Below the pieces are notes generated by a model that had not been told where the DNA came from, searched no databases, and worked only from the letters and a program-made list of their open reading frames with translations. Shown in pieces: positions 17,046 through 26,645 of a stretch of 64,000 bases of DNA (position 1 is the first letter of the stretch; each line of letters begins with the position of its first letter). Source of the stretch: Dysgonamonadaceae bacterium. Its GTDB lineage: Bacteria; Bacteroidota; Bacteroidia; Bacteroidales; Azobacteroidaceae. The translations under genes and the position numbers were made by a program. The DNA lies in NCBI GenBank assembly GCA_031289145.1, contig JAITQA010000109.1, positions 1 through 64,000 of the forward strand, given 5' to 3'.

Positions 17046-18488
17046 TTAATCTACAGGAATATTTTTATTGATATTTTTACTACCAATCAAGGCGTAATAC
17101 AACAGGTATACAAGACTAATTACGATCACCCAATAGCTGTTCATATAACCTGCGATATCAGCAATAAATCCTTGTAATGCAGGAAGTATACCGCCTCCGC
17201 AGACCAATACCATGAAAATACCGGAAGCCGCGGCAAGATATTTACCCAAACCTTCAACGGCAAGATTGAAAATACCGCCCCACATGATGGAGGTACACAA
17301 ACCAACCAGTATCAAAAAGGCTATGCTGAGGGGGATTACGGTCGGTTTTCCTATCAGTCCCGATATGTTGATGGAAGCAGATGTCGGTATGAACATGGCA
17401 AGCAATACTAATATACAACCGACCAAAGAAACATAGGTCATCATTTTTTTACTGGAAACTTTGTTCCCGATAGATGCTCCTATCAGCCTGCCGAACAACA
17501 TCAATAACCAGTAAAATCCTACGATAGTGCCGGCAATACCTGTACTGATTCCTAATCCGGGTTTAACATCTTGCGAAATAACCTGTTGCGCTTTTTCATA
17601 CACGTTCTTCAGAATCACTTTCGATTCATACCCATTTGTGTCTTTATTACTTTCATCTTCTTGACTCAATGCATTCAAATAAATTTCGTCACTTTGCTGC
17701 TTTTGGTATTCGTTGACTATTCCGTCCGCTTGTTCAGAGGTATAAGTTGTCATATATAGATTGGCAATACCCGGAGTTCCCACTTCAACGCCAACATAAA
17801 CAAAGATGGCAAAAGCGCCTAAAATAAAATGACGGAACGACAAAGCCCCTTTCATTAGACCCGACAAAGATTCGGTCGCTTTTTCTGCATTTGGTTCCGG
17901 AATACTGACTGCCAGTAAAACAAAAAATACAATGGCGAAAACAGCCATAGCAATATACATCACAGGGAAAATATCGGTAATTTTAGCTTTCGCAGCTTCA
18001 CCGATTAAAATTCCAACAAACATCGGCGTGATGGTTGCCATTATGGAGTTAAAAGAACCACCGACTTGTATCAGCTGGTTTCCTTTATTACCGCCGCCAC
18101 CCAGTGTGTTCAACATCGGGTTGACAACTGTGTTGAGCAAACACATGGAAAAACCGGCGATGAATGCGCCTAACAAATATATGCCAAAACTTGCGAAATG
18201 ACCGGAAAGATACTGGATACCAACGCCCACAAAACCAATTGCAATAGCGATCAGAGCTGTTTTTTTATATCCGATTTTTGAGAGTAGAATACCGCCGGGA
18301 ATACCCATCACGGCATACGCAATGAAGTTTGCCGCATTTCCCAACAATCCAAGAAAGTTAGAAAGCCCAAACTGATTTTTTAATACAATACCCATTGGCG
18401 CCGCAAGGTTCGTCACAAAGGATATCATCCCGAAGAGAAGTACCATCATAATTATGGGTACTACTTGTTTTTTTTGTTGTTGTGTCAT
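17046..18488 (-). CDS. gluP: Glucose/galactose:proton symporter, MFS FucP/GluP family
   Basis: A 480-residue major facilitator with about 12 helices. The N-terminal TNLAAPMGIVLKNQFGLS and the GGSFNSIMATITPMFVG block resemble glucose/galactose transporters of the FucP-GluP group. Between helices 6 and 8 there is a polar segment of about 65 residues (about 240-305, rich in Q, E, K and D) absent from compact members; similar loops occur in Bacteroidota GluP-like proteins. It lies 36 bases after galM on the same strand and is followed by a terminator. It should import hexoses across the inner membrane, coupled to GalM and to the glucokinase at 20565. Confidence 0.85.
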   Translation of the reverse strand: MTQQQKKQVVPIIMMVLLFGMISFVTNLAAPMGIVLKNQFGLSNFLGLLGNAANFIAYAVMGIPGGILLSKIGYKKTALIAIAIGFVGVGIQYLSGHFASFGIYLLGAFIAGFSMCLLNTVVNPMLNTLGGGGNKGNQLIQVGGSFNSIMATITPMFVGILIGEAAKAKITDIFPVMYIAMAVFAIVFFVLLAVSIPEPNAEKATESLSGLMKGALSFRHFILGAFAIFVYVGVEVGTPGIANLYMTTYTSEQADGIVNEYQKQQSDEIYLNALSQEDESNKDTNGYESKVILKNVYEKAQQVISQDVKPGLGISTGIAGTIVGFYWLLMLFGRLIGASIGNKVSSKKMMTYVSLVGCILVLLAMFIPTSASINISGLIGKPTVIPLSIAFLILVGLCTSIMWGGIFNLAVEGLGKYLAAASGIFMVLVCGGGILPALQGFIADIAGYMNSYWVIVISLVYLLYYALIGSKNINKNIPVD

Positions 18489-18524
18489 GTTTTTCTTTTT
18501 AATTATTAGTTATAAATAGATAGT

Positions 18525-19598
18525 TTATTCTATTGAAAATTTAAATATCGTCTGTGATTCGAACACTTCTCCGGGTTTTAGCACTGTAGAAGGATATTCC
18601 GGATGGTGAATACTGTCGGGATAATGCTGTGTTTCCAAACAAAATGCCGAACGTTTGGGGTAGCGATGCGCATTTTTTCCAGCGAAATTTCCTTCTAAAT
18701 AATTACCCGTATAGAGTTGTACGCCCGGTTCGGTGGTGTAAATCTCCATCACAATGCCCGTTTTTTTGGAAATAGCTTTTGCACAATAAGTTAATCCTTC
18801 GTTGACTCGGTTTATAATAAAGTTGTGGTCGTATCCGTTTCCAAAGACCAACTGTGTAAAATCCGCATCAATTCTTTCGCCTATCGTGTGCAAACTGCGG
18901 AAATCCATAGGCGTCCCTTCTACTTTTTCAGGTTTTCCGTAAGGAATAGCCACCTCGCTGGCAGGCAAATAATAGTCGGCATTGATTTGCAATTGATGGT
19001 CGTCGACAGATGGATCGCCTTCTCCGGACAGGTTGAAATAAGAATGATTCGTCAGATTAAGAATGGTTGTCTTATCTGTTGTTGCTTTGTATTCAATTTC
19101 CAAAGCATTATCATTCGTTAACTTATACGTAATGGTTACTTGCAGATTCCCCGGAAAACCTTCCTCTCCGTCAACAGAAAGATAAGCGAGTTCCAAGTTT
19201 TGCCCATCAATTTGTTTGGCTTCCCATACAACGGCATTAAATCCTTTGAGTCCCCCGTGCAAACTATTCGGCCCGTTGTTCACAGCCAATTGATAGTCAG
19301 CTCCTTCAAGGGAAAAACGGCCATCAGCTATCCGGTTGGCTGTTCTTCCACACACGGCGCCGAAATACGGTTCCTGATTATTCAGATAGTCGTCGATATT
19401 GCTTTTTCCCAGAACGACATCTATTTTTTCTCCATTTTTATCAGGAACATGAATCGATACGATTTTAGCTCCGTAATTGGTAACGGAAATTGCAAGACCT
19501 TTTTCGTTACTTAAATAAAACAAATCCACGGGTTTACCGTCTACTGTTTTTTGAAAATCATTTTTATCAATGCTTTTCAAGGCGTTAGATTTACTCAT
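18525..19598 (-). CDS. galM: Aldose 1-epimerase (mutarotase)
   Basis: A 357-residue enzyme that interconverts alpha and beta anomers of hexoses such as galactose and glucose. Motifs: GRTANRIADGRF, GGLKGFNAVVWE, the catalytic histidine region TNHSYFNLSGEG, and the general-base glutamate in FCLETQHYPDSIHHP. No signal peptide, so cytoplasmic, unlike many Bacteroidota GalM proteins that are exported. It sits between nagB and gluP on the same strand and has its own promoter box in the 49-base gap after nagB. Confidence 0.93.
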   Translation of the reverse strand: MSKSNALKSIDKNDFQKTVDGKPVDLFYLSNEKGLAISVTNYGAKIVSIHVPDKNGEKIDVVLGKSNIDDYLNNQEPYFGAVCGRTANRIADGRFSLEGADYQLAVNNGPNSLHGGLKGFNAVVWEAKQIDGQNLELAYLSVDGEEGFPGNLQVTITYKLTNDNALEIEYKATTDKTTILNLTNHSYFNLSGEGDPSVDDHQLQINADYYLPASEVAIPYGKPEKVEGTPMDFRSLHTIGERIDADFTQLVFGNGYDHNFIINRVNEGLTYCAKAISKKTGIVMEIYTTEPGVQLYTGNYLEGNFAGKNAHRYPKRSAFCLETQHYPDSIHHPEYPSTVLKPGEVFESQTIFKFSIE

Positions 19599-19635
19599 GC
19601 AGTTATTCGTTAATATGATTTATAAAATTTTGATG

Positions 19636-19643
19636 CAAATATA
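19636..19643 (-). promoter_or_regulatory. -7 box before galM
   Basis: On the minus strand this reads TATATTTG, a match to TAnnTTTG, 38 bases before the galM ATG and just after the nagB stop. Confidence 0.55.
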
Positions 19644-19647
19644 TAAA

Positions 19648-20460
19648 TTATTTTAACAGGTTTTCCCAATTCAAGTTATTTTTTTCAATATCTTTAAAAT
19701 AACGGTAAGTTCCGACCTTTAATTCTACGGTAGACGCATCATCGCAAACGATAATTCCTTTCGGATGCATCTGCAGTGCAGTAATAGTCCACATTTGCGA
19801 GATACTTCCTTCAACAGCCTGAGCCAGTGCGCTTGCTTTGTTATGTCCGTTCACCAGAATTAATACTTGCTGGGCAAACATAATCGTTCCCACACCGACT
19901 GTCAGAGCCGTTTTAGGCACTTTATTCACATCATTGTCGAAAAAGCGGGAATTAGCGATAATGGTATCCGTTGTCAAGGTTTTTACACGGGTACCGGAAG
20001 TCAGCGAAGAGCCGGGTTCATTGAAAGCGATGTGCCCGTCGGAACCCGTACCGCCGATGAACAGGTCAATTCCACCCAAAGATCTGATTTTCGATTCGTA
20101 TCTTTCACATTCTTCTTCCGGGTCCGGCGCATTACCGTTCAGAATATTAACATTTTCCGGATGAATATCGATATGCTTGAAGAAATTATGCCACATAAAA
20201 TAATGGTAACTTTGCGGATTGTCTTCAGGTAAGCCGACATATTCGTCCATATTGAAAGTAACAACGTTTTGAAATGAAACCAAACCTTTATGATTCAGTT
20301 CAATAAGACATTTATACATGCCTATGGGAGAAGACCCCGTCGGCAAGCCCAATACAAAAGGTTTTTCTTCTGTTGGATTTGATTTAATTATTTCTGAGGC
20401 AACATAATACGCTGCCCATTTAGATAGAGTTTCATAATCGGATTGAATAATTAATCTCAT
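19648..20460 (-). CDS. nagB: Glucosamine-6-phosphate deaminase
   Basis: A 270-residue enzyme converting glucosamine-6-phosphate to fructose-6-phosphate and ammonia. The start at 20460 ([10 protein letters not shown]) matches the family; the frame is open 8 codons further up, but that part lies near the promoter. Motifs: [22 protein letters not shown] with the catalytic aspartate, and [17 protein letters not shown]. It is divergent from the ROK glucokinase and upstream of galM and gluP. Together these handle hexose and amino-sugar supply; no N-acetylglucosamine deacetylase gene is nearby. Confidence 0.95.
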   Translation of the reverse strand: MRLIIQSDYETLSKWAAYYVASEIIKSNPTEEKPFVLGLPTGSSPIGMYKCLIELNHKGLVSFQNVVTFNMDEYVGLPEDNPQSYHYFMWHNFFKHIDIHPENVNILNGNAPDPEEECERYESKIRSLGGIDLFIGGTGSDGHIAFNEPGSSLTSGTRVKTLTTDTIIANSRFFDNDVNKVPKTALTVGVGTIMFAQQVLILVNGHNKASALAQAVEGSISQMWTITALQMHPKGIIVCDDASTVELKVGTYRYFKDIEKNNLNWENLLK

Positions 20461-20483
20461 ATTTTTCAGTTTAAAAGTTCTCA

Positions 20484-20491
20484 CAAAATTA
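20484..20491 (-). promoter_or_regulatory. -7 box before nagB
   Basis: On the minus strand this reads TAATTTTG, 23 bases before the nagB ATG; -33 box not clear. Confidence 0.4.
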
Positions 20492-20500
20492 AAAAAAAAT

Positions 20501-20532
20501 TTTGAATTAATGATGAATTATGTCTATATTTG
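20501..20532 (+). promoter_or_regulatory. Promoter of the ROK glucokinase gene
   Basis: TTTG at 20501-20504, a 20-base spacer and TATATTTG at 20525-20532 form a full Bacteroidota consensus promoter, 32 bases before the ATG. Confidence 0.8.
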
Positions 20533-20564
20533 TGAATTCATTAATCATAAAAAATTATAAGATA

Positions 20565-21530
20565 ATGGAAATACCTTATGTAATAGGAATCGATATGGGA
20601 GGCACAAACACTGCTTTCGGCATTGTCGACAGAAGAGGAGATATTATTTTTCGCAGTTCAATCAGTACGGTTGGGTATACCCGAGGTGAAGATTATGTTG
20701 AAGATTTGGGGAATGCTATCAATGATTTGATAACGTATAATAATCTTGCAGGGCTGATTAAAGGCATTGGCATGGGCGTTCCCAATGGAAACATGAACGA
20801 CGGAACGATTGAAAAAGCGGCCAATATTCCTTGGGCAAAAACGGTTGTAGTGCCTTTGGCTGCCATGATTACCCAAAAAACCGGTTTGCCTTGCGGCTTG
20901 ACCAACGATGCAAATGCCGCTGCAATGGGCGAAATGGCTTATGGCGTGGCCAAAGGAATCAAAGATTTTATTGTCATCACCTTGGGTACCGGCTTAGGCA
21001 GCGGGATTGTATCGAACGGGCATTTGATAATCGGACACGATGGTTTTGCCGGGGAACTGGGTCATATAAGGGTGGTCAGAGAAAACGGCCGCTTATGTGG
21101 TTGCGGACGAACAGGTTGTCTGGAAACTTATGCTTCTGCTACCGGAGTGGCCAGAACCGCCCGTGAAATTTTAGAATTGCATCCGGATAAAAAATCCATC
21201 TTACGTGAAATTACGCTTTCGCCCATCACATCAAAAGATGTATTTGAAGCAGCAAAATCAGGTGATGAAGTTGCTTTGGAAATATTTAATTTCACCGGAA
21301 GGATTTTAGGGGAAGCAATCAGCGATTTCATCGCTTTTACCAGCCCGAAAGCCATTATTCTTTTCGGAGGGTTGGCAAATGCCGGGAATTTCCTGACAGC
21401 GCCGCTGAAAAAAGCGATGAATGACCATGTATTAAGTATTTATCAAGGTAAAACGGAAATTCTTGTCTCTGCGCTGAATGATGCAGAAGCCGCTATTTTG
21501 GGCGCCAGCGCTTTGGCTTGGGAAAGTTAA
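20565..21530 (+). CDS. ROK family glucokinase
   Basis: A 321-residue sugar kinase. The start at 20565 (MEIPYVIGIDMGGTN) follows the promoter at 20501-20532. The ATP-binding loop is GIDMGGTNTAF; the catalytic aspartate is D115 in LTNDANAA; the zinc site is H167 with C178, C180 and C185 (CGCGRTGCLE), the ROK signature. Likely reaction: glucose (or a related hexose) to its 6-phosphate using ATP. It probably phosphorylates sugar brought in by GluP. The conserved motifs and length fit a kinase rather than an NagC-like repressor, which would carry an extra N-terminal winged helix. Confidence 0.9.
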   Translation: MEIPYVIGIDMGGTNTAFGIVDRRGDIIFRSSISTVGYTRGEDYVEDLGNAINDLITYNNLAGLIKGIGMGVPNGNMNDGTIEKAANIPWAKTVVVPLAAMITQKTGLPCGLTNDANAAAMGEMAYGVAKGIKDFIVITLGTGLGSGIVSNGHLIIGHDGFAGELGHIRVVRENGRLCGCGRTGCLETYASATGVARTAREILELHPDKKSILREITLSPITSKDVFEAAKSGDEVALEIFNFTGRILGEAISDFIAFTSPKAIILFGGLANAGNFLTAPLKKAMNDHVLSIYQGKTEILVSALNDAEAAILGASALAWES

Positions 21531-21555
21531 CCCTTAACTGTTTTTCTACTGGTAT

Positions 21556-21595
21556 AAACAACCCCCAATGAAGCGTAGCGATTTGGGGGTTGTTT
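21556..21595 (+). terminator. Strong hairpin terminator after glucokinase
   Basis: AAACAACCCCCAA and TTGGGGGTTGTTT form a perfect 13-bp stem around a 14-base loop; the right arm ends in TTT and lies 25 bases after the stop. Confidence 0.85.
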
Positions 21596-22243
21596 ACCTT
21601 GAACACTGCGTGTTCGCCAATATCACATTTTTCCTCTGTTGGAATCAAAACAACCGCTTTGCAGGCTTTCAATTGACCCTAAAACTCCCGCCAGGGACGA
21701 TACTTTATTAACCGCAGGTAAAGCGAAGCGCAAACTACGGATTCACAAATATATTTACAAAAAGTTATAGTTTACAAAAATAAATGTAAATTTTGTTTAG
21801 TATTTACTATATAATTAGTATACAAATGTACCTTTATTGCTATAAAAATATATACTATATTTATCTTTGTATTTTTGTAAACGATCTGTTTTTTCTTTTA
21901 ATTAATAACGTATATAATTAACTATATCCAAGATATATAATAACTACGATTTAAACTTTTTAATTAATATTTTTTTACCAAATGTAAAAAACAAGCGTAT
22001 TTATCCTGTTTTTTACATTTGTATTATCATTTATAATCTGATAACCAGCTATTTATCTGAATTATTTAAAGCTATTTATATGATTGTTTTTAAGTATTTT
22101 CCAAATGTAAACAAACAAATGTGTTCACATAAATACTTTTGTAAAATCAATAGTTTACAAAGATAATTTGCATTTGTGTATTTTATTAACTACATTTGTA
22201 ACCGAATCGTGTTTACTTTTGTTTATCTTAATTTTGTAAATAA
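21596..22243. repeat. AT-rich intergenic array of TTTACA/TGTAAA sites
   Basis: About 650 bases with no gene. From 21754 on the sequence is extremely AT-rich and carries at least 12 copies of a TTTACA or TGTAAA core in both directions, for example at 21754, 21771, 21782, 21832, 21875, 21979, 22015, 22102, 22137, 22154, 22191 and 22232. Several are extended to CAAATGTA or TACATTTG. TACATTTG also fits the -7 promoter box, and TATCTTTG (21862-21869), TACTTTTG (22134-22141) and TACTTTTG (22214-22221) add more box-like sites. The last, 23 bases before the ATG at 22244, is the best candidate start for the HTH gene. The array probably contains operators of that regulator; this is inference. Confidence 0.55.
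21979..22021. repeat. Perfect 15-bp inverted repeat in the AT-rich array
   Basis: CAAATGTAAAAAACA (21979-21993) and its exact reverse complement (22007-22021) flank a 13-base loop. It could be a two-site operator or two opposite -7 boxes, since both ends read TACATTTG outward-in. Confidence 0.75.
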
Positions 22244-22705
22244 ATGTTGGAGCGCATAAAAAAAATAATAGGGGAGAAAGGCTTGAATAATTCTGAGTTT
22301 GCCCTGAAAATAGACGTCGAGAAAGGGACTATAACGCACGTCTTATCCGGTAGGAATAATCCCAGTCTGACTGTTATTCAGAAAATACTGACAGCTTTTC
22401 CGGATATCAGTCCGGATTGGCTCCTTGCAGGAAAGGAACCGATGTACCGAAAAAGGGACACTTTTATACAGCCGCCACTCGTTCACCATCCACCCGGTGG
22501 GTTATTTGGCGGAAATACGGACATAAACACGGGCAGTAAGCCACCTGTTTCCGAATATCCGCGTAAAAAAGAGGTTGAGAGAGAGGAAAAAGTTATGCAA
22601 AAACCTAAAGAACAAGAAATTAGAATGCAAGAAAATACTACTAAAAAAATAGAAAAAATAACTGTTTTTTTTAGTGACAATACTTTCTTGGATTTATCAC
22701 CCTGA
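22244..22705 (+). CDS. Small HTH (Cro/CI-type) transcriptional regulator
   Basis: A 153-residue protein. Residues 1-66 form an XRE-type helix-turn-helix (LNNSEFALKIDVEKGTITHVLSGRNNPSLTVIQKILTAF in segments), ending with the Bacteroidota-typical SPDWLLAGKEPMY. A proline-rich, then charged linker follows (about 75-135), and a short C-terminal block KKIEKITVFFSDNTF that recurs in such regulators and may mediate dimerisation. It is 50 bases upstream of pyrK and preceded by the AT-rich site array, so autoregulation is likely. Any effect on pyrimidine genes is inference. Confidence 0.75.
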   Translation: MLERIKKIIGEKGLNNSEFALKIDVEKGTITHVLSGRNNPSLTVIQKILTAFPDISPDWLLAGKEPMYRKRDTFIQPPLVHHPPGGLFGGNTDINTGSKPPVSEYPRKKEVEREEKVMQKPKEQEIRMQENTTKKIEKITVFFSDNTFLDLSP

Positions 22706-22722
22706 CATTAGTTGAAATTTTG

Positions 22723-22730
22723 TATCTTTG
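22723..22730 (+). promoter_or_regulatory. -7 box before pyrK
   Basis: TATCTTTG, 26 bases before the pyrK ATG, just after the HTH gene. It gives pyrK-pyrD a start independent of the regulator gene. Confidence 0.6.
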
Positions 22731-22755
22731 CACTAAAATTCATCCGAAATAGTCA

Positions 22756-23568
22756 ATGAAGAAATACCTTGCAGATTGGACGGTCAAGGAAAATATTCTG
22801 CTCCGTCCGAATTATTGTCTGATAAAATTAGGCTTGGACAGCGAAATCCCTGAAATGCTACCGGGGCAGTTCGTTCAGGTGAGAATAGAAAATTCGCCAT
22901 CCACGTTCTTGAGAAGGCCTATCTCTATCCATTTTGTAGACAGACGGGAAAATGAAATCCGGTTGTTGGTGCAATTGCTTGGAGAAGGTACCCGTCAACT
23001 GGCACAAATCAAACCCGGCGACCGACTCAACTTGCTGTACCCGTTGGGAAACGGGTTTAGTCTGCCTGAAAAAAACAACCTTGACTTCCCTGTTGTAGAA
23101 AGTCCGGAAAACAAGCCGGAAAGGCTTCTGATTGGCGGCGGCGTAGGGATAGCGCCCTTGCTTTACTTAGGCTTTAAGTTGTCTTTATCGGGCTGTAAAC
23201 CGGTTTTTTTATTGGGAGCCAAACGCAAGGATGACTTATTGCAGCTTGCAGAATTTGAAAAATACGGAAAGGTGTATACCACAACTGAAGACGGAAGTTA
23301 TGGCGAAAAAGGATTTGTGACCCAACATTCCGTACTCAGGACGGGAAAATTCGATTTTATCTACACTTGCGGCCCTAAACCCATGATGCAAGCAGTAGCG
23401 AAATATGCCCGTAAAGCAGCTATTCCTTGCGAGGTATCTTTGGAAAATACAATGGCTTGCGGGATTGGCGCCTGCCTCTGCTGCGTCGAAAAAACAAAAA
23501 AAGGAAATATTTGTGTTTGTACGGAAGGTCCGGTTTTTAATAGTAATCAATTAACATGGCAGATTTAA
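22756..23568 (+). CDS. pyrK: Dihydroorotate dehydrogenase electron-transfer subunit PyrK
   Basis: A 270-residue flavoprotein that passes electrons from PyrD to NAD. It has an FAD-binding beta-barrel ([10 protein letters not shown] is the flavin motif), an NAD-binding domain ([15 protein letters not shown]) and a C-terminal 2Fe-2S site with C235, C240, C243 and C255 (CGIGACLCC then CVC). A short insert around residues 110-122 ([16 protein letters not shown]) is unusual but harmless-looking. It overlaps pyrD by 13 bases, so the two subunits are translationally coupled. Confidence 0.93.
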   Translation: MKKYLADWTVKENILLRPNYCLIKLGLDSEIPEMLPGQFVQVRIENSPSTFLRRPISIHFVDRRENEIRLLVQLLGEGTRQLAQIKPGDRLNLLYPLGNGFSLPEKNNLDFPVVESPENKPERLLIGGGVGIAPLLYLGFKLSLSGCKPVFLLGAKRKDDLLQLAEFEKYGKVYTTTEDGSYGEKGFVTQHSVLRTGKFDFIYTCGPKPMMQAVAKYARKAAIPCEVSLENTMACGIGACLCCVEKTKKGNICVCTEGPVFNSNQLTWQI

Positions 23569-24467
23569 GTATAAATATTGGTAAACTGAGTTTTAGAAAT
23601 CCGGTTTTAACAGCCTCCGGCACATTCGGATACGGGCTTGAATACGCCGATTTCATTGATTTGTCCGGTTTAGGGGGGATTGTGGTCAAAGGTACAACAC
23701 TGCATCCCAGGGAAGGGAATGATTATCCCCGTATGGCTGAAACGCCTTCCGGTATGTTGAACGCCGTTGGCCTGCAAAACAAAGGCGCGGACTGGTTTAC
23801 AAATGTCATCTACCCGACAATCAAGGATTTGGATACAAATATAATTGTAAATGTAAGCGGATCTACAGTTGAAGATTATGTAACTTGTGCAGAACAAATG
23901 GATACATTGGCTAAAATTCCCGCCATCGAATTAAACATATCCTGTCCCAATGTCAAGCAAGGCGGAATGGCATTTGGAACCAGTTGCAAGAGTGCAGCGG
24001 AAGTCGTAAAAGCTGTTCGGAAAGTTTATCACAAAACACTGATTGTCAAACTATCGCCAAATGTAACCGATATTACTGAAATAGCGCGAACAGTCGAAGC
24101 GGAAGGAGCTGATGCCGTTTCGTTGATCAACACATTATTGGGAATGGCGATTGACGCCGAAAAGCGGAAACCGGTTCTATCAACCGTTACCGGCGGATTG
24201 TCAGGGCCATGTATAAAACCCGTAGCCTTACGGATGGTATATCAAACCTCCAAAGCGATAAAAATACCCATTATCGGCATGGGTGGCATCCGTAATTGGA
24301 AAGATGCAATTGAGTTTATATTAGCAGGTGCAACAGCCATTCAAATAGGAACTTACAACTTTATCGACCCAAGGGTTTCCATCAAAGTAATTGAGGGAAT
24401 CCATGCTTATTTGGAACGGCACGGTTTACAATCGGTACGGGAATTGGTTGGTGGATTAATGGTTTAA
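23556..24467 (+). CDS. pyrD: Dihydroorotate dehydrogenase, class 1B catalytic subunit
   Basis: A 303-residue FMN enzyme of the fourth step of pyrimidine synthesis, oxidising dihydroorotate to orotate. The active-site base is C130 in [13 protein letters not shown], the class 1 mark (class 2 uses serine). FMN-binding blocks [26 protein letters not shown] and [22 protein letters not shown] are clear. With PyrK it forms the NAD-dependent 1B complex. No other pyr gene is adjacent. Confidence 0.96.
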   Translation: MADLSINIGKLSFRNPVLTASGTFGYGLEYADFIDLSGLGGIVVKGTTLHPREGNDYPRMAETPSGMLNAVGLQNKGADWFTNVIYPTIKDLDTNIIVNVSGSTVEDYVTCAEQMDTLAKIPAIELNISCPNVKQGGMAFGTSCKSAAEVVKAVRKVYHKTLIVKLSPNVTDITEIARTVEAEGADAVSLINTLLGMAIDAEKRKPVLSTVTGGLSGPCIKPVALRMVYQTSKAIKIPIIGMGGIRNWKDAIEFILAGATAIQIGTYNFIDPRVSIKVIEGIHAYLERHGLQSVRELVGGLMV

Positions 24468-24486
24468 ATTTATAAATTATATTCTT

Positions 24487-25251
24487 ATGAAACAGACATT
24501 TAAATTGATTAGCGTGAGCTTGATTATTGGCTTGTGCGCATGTGTGCAAAAAAAGCAGGAAACGCCTGTACAAGCGGAAATTCCGGCAATTTTACAGAAC
24601 CATCCGGATAAGGTATTGTTTACGAAAGTAAGCGATGGAACAGCCGAATGGATTTCTCTGTTCAATGGTAAAGATTTGACGGGCTGGAATACCTACATCG
24701 AAAAGTACGGTATAAACAACGATGCGGAAAACGAATTTTTGGTGGAAGATCAGGTTTTGCATTTCAATGGAGAACCGATGGGCTATCTTTATACCGGCGA
24801 TTCATTCAAAAATTACTACCTGAAGGTGGTTTTCCGTTGGGGAGAAAAGAAATATCCACCGCGTTTGGACTATCCGCGCGACAGTGGCATTTTGTATCAT
24901 TTCCCGGATAATGTAGCAAACAAACTATGGCCTACCAGCATTGAATGTCAAGTACAGGAAAATGATTGCGGCGATTATTGGTTGGTCGGCGGAACGACGG
25001 CTGATTCGCCCAATAAAGGGGTTCAGGAAGGTACGCAAGGCCGGTTTATCCGCACAGCCAACTACGAAAATCCCAATCCGGAATGGAATACCATCGAAAT
25101 CATTTGTTTAGATGATAAATCGGAACATTATGTGAATGGTCATTTGGTCAATCAGGCACACAATTTGAGTGTAAGCGAAGGACGGATTCTTTTGCAATTA
25201 GAAGGGGCGGAGATTTATTATCAGTCGGTTGAGTTGCTGCCTTTGAAGTAA
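24487..25251 (+). CDS. DUF1080 (3-keto-disaccharide hydrolase type) lipoprotein
   Basis: A 254-residue lipoprotein: signal peptide with lipobox ending at C19 (LCAC), then a single jelly-roll domain of the DUF1080 family, recognised by EWISLFNGKDLTGWNTYI, the central DSGILYHF and WPTSIECQVQENDCGDYW blocks, and the C-terminal GRILLQLEGAEIYYQSVEL. Relatives act on 3-keto-glucosides or related sugars. It is 19 bases after pyrD on the same strand but functionally unrelated; it may be read through from the pyr promoter. Enzyme activity is inferred from the family only. Confidence 0.85.
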   Translation: MKQTFKLISVSLIIGLCACVQKKQETPVQAEIPAILQNHPDKVLFTKVSDGTAEWISLFNGKDLTGWNTYIEKYGINNDAENEFLVEDQVLHFNGEPMGYLYTGDSFKNYYLKVVFRWGEKKYPPRLDYPRDSGILYHFPDNVANKLWPTSIECQVQENDCGDYWLVGGTTADSPNKGVQEGTQGRFIRTANYENPNPEWNTIEIICLDDKSEHYVNGHLVNQAHNLSVSEGRILLQLEGAEIYYQSVELLPLK

Positions 25252-25268
25252 AAACCGGTATTTTGCTT

Positions 25269-26645
25269 CTATCCAAACAATTCACGGAAAGCTTCTTCTA
25301 CTTTTTTTACTTGCACGATATGAATTTGTGATTTTGCCGTATCGAATCCTTTCAGATTATTTTGCGGAATAATAATTTTTTTGAAACCCAATTTTTCCGC
25401 TTCTAAAATGCGTTGTTCAATGCGGTTAACCGGACGAATTTCGCCGGAAAGACCCACTTCGCCCGACATACAGATTTCGTGTTCAATGGCAATATCCAAA
25501 CTGGAGGAGAGAATGGCTGAAATAACCGACAAATCCATGGCCGGATCGTTGACTTTCAGACCGCCTGCGATGTTGAGAAATACATCTTTCTGTACCAATT
25601 TGAAACCGGCTCTTTTCTCCAATACAGCCAAAAGCATATTCATCCGGCGGATATCGAAACCGGTAGCCGAACGTTGTGGAGTACCGTAAGCAGCTGTACT
25701 GACAAGCGCCTGCGTTTCAATCAGAAAAGGTCGTATACCTTCTATGGTGGCGGCAATGGCGACTCCGCTAAGGCCATCATGATTTTGTGTCAGAAGTAGT
25801 TCGGAAGGATTATTCACTTCCCGGAGGCCGTCTTGCCGCATTTCGTAAATCCCCAGTTCGGCTGTTGAACCGAAACGGTTTTTGATATTGCGCAGAATCC
25901 GGTACATATAATGTTGGTCTCCTTCGAATTGCAAAACCGTATCTACTATGTGTTCCAATACTTTAGGACCTGCAATACTGCCTTCCTTATTGATATGGCC
26001 GATGAGTAGGATAGGGGTGCCGGTCTCTTTAGCGAATTTCAAGAGGATGGCAGCAGATTCCCGCACTTGTGAAATACTTCCCGGACTGGATTCAACTCTT
26101 TCCGTATAAACGGTTTGTATGGAATCGACTATCAAAAGTTCCGGTTTCAGGTTGTTAATATGGGTAAAAATCTGTTCCATGTTGGTTTCGCAGAGGATAA
26201 ACAGGTTCTCGTTGTTTGTACCCAATCGTTCAGCCCTCAGTTTCAATTGTTTGGCGCTTTCTTCCCCTGAAATATAGAGTGTTTTGAAACGCTTCAGTTT
26301 CAAGGCGGTTTGCAAAACGAGGGTCGATTTACCGATACCGGGTTCGCCTCCGATCAGAACCATGGAGCCGGGCACCAAACCGCCGCCCAACACGCGGTTG
26401 AGTTCGAGGTCGCACATATCTAAGCGAATTTCATCGCCGGTGTTAATTTCCTGAAGCAAAACCGGTTTGGATTTCAAAGTTTCATAATTACTTAAACCTT
26501 GCAGTTCTCTGTCCGGGCTTTGCTTGCTACTGATTATTTCTTCCGCGTATGTATTCCATTCACCACAAACGGGGCATTTGCCGATCCATTTTGGAGAATC
26601 GTTGCCGCACTGGGTACAGACGAAAGCCGTTTTAGTTTTTGCCAT
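25269..26645 (-). CDS. radA: DNA repair protein RadA
   Basis: A 458-residue RecA-like ATPase that promotes branch migration during recombination repair. N-terminal zinc finger with C10, C13, C24 and C27; Walker A GGEPGIGKSTLV; the RadA signature KNRFGSTAELGIYEM; and a C-terminal Lon-protease-like domain (SLDIAIEHEICMSGEVGLSGEIR). Full length. It is convergent with the DUF1080 gene, 17 bases apart. Confidence 0.97.
   Translation of the reverse strand: MAKTKTAFVCTQCGNDSPKWIGKCPVCGEWNTYAEEIISSKQSPDRELQGLSNYETLKSKPVLLQEINTGDEIRLDMCDLELNRVLGGGLVPGSMVLIGGEPGIGKSTLVLQTALKLKRFKTLYISGEESAKQLKLRAERLGTNNENLFILCETNMEQIFTHINNLKPELLIVDSIQTVYTERVESSPGSISQVRESAAILLKFAKETGTPILLIGHINKEGSIAGPKVLEHIVDTVLQFEGDQHYMYRILRNIKNRFGSTAELGIYEMRQDGLREVNNPSELLLTQNHDGLSGVAIAATIEGIRPFLIETQALVSTAAYGTPQRSATGFDIRRMNMLLAVLEKRAGFKLVQKDVFLNIAGGLKVNDPAMDLSVISAILSSSLDIAIEHEICMSGEVGLSGEIRPVNRIEQRILEAEKLGFKKIIIPQNNLKGFDTAKSQIHIVQVKKVEEAFRELFG

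Noticed and set aside
20565..21530. ROK protein as a transcriptional repressor
   Set aside because: It has no N-terminal winged helix and retains the kinase aspartate and zinc site.
21596..22243. CRISPR array
   Set aside because: The repeated cores are short, in both orientations and irregularly spaced, with no constant repeat-spacer unit and no cas genes.
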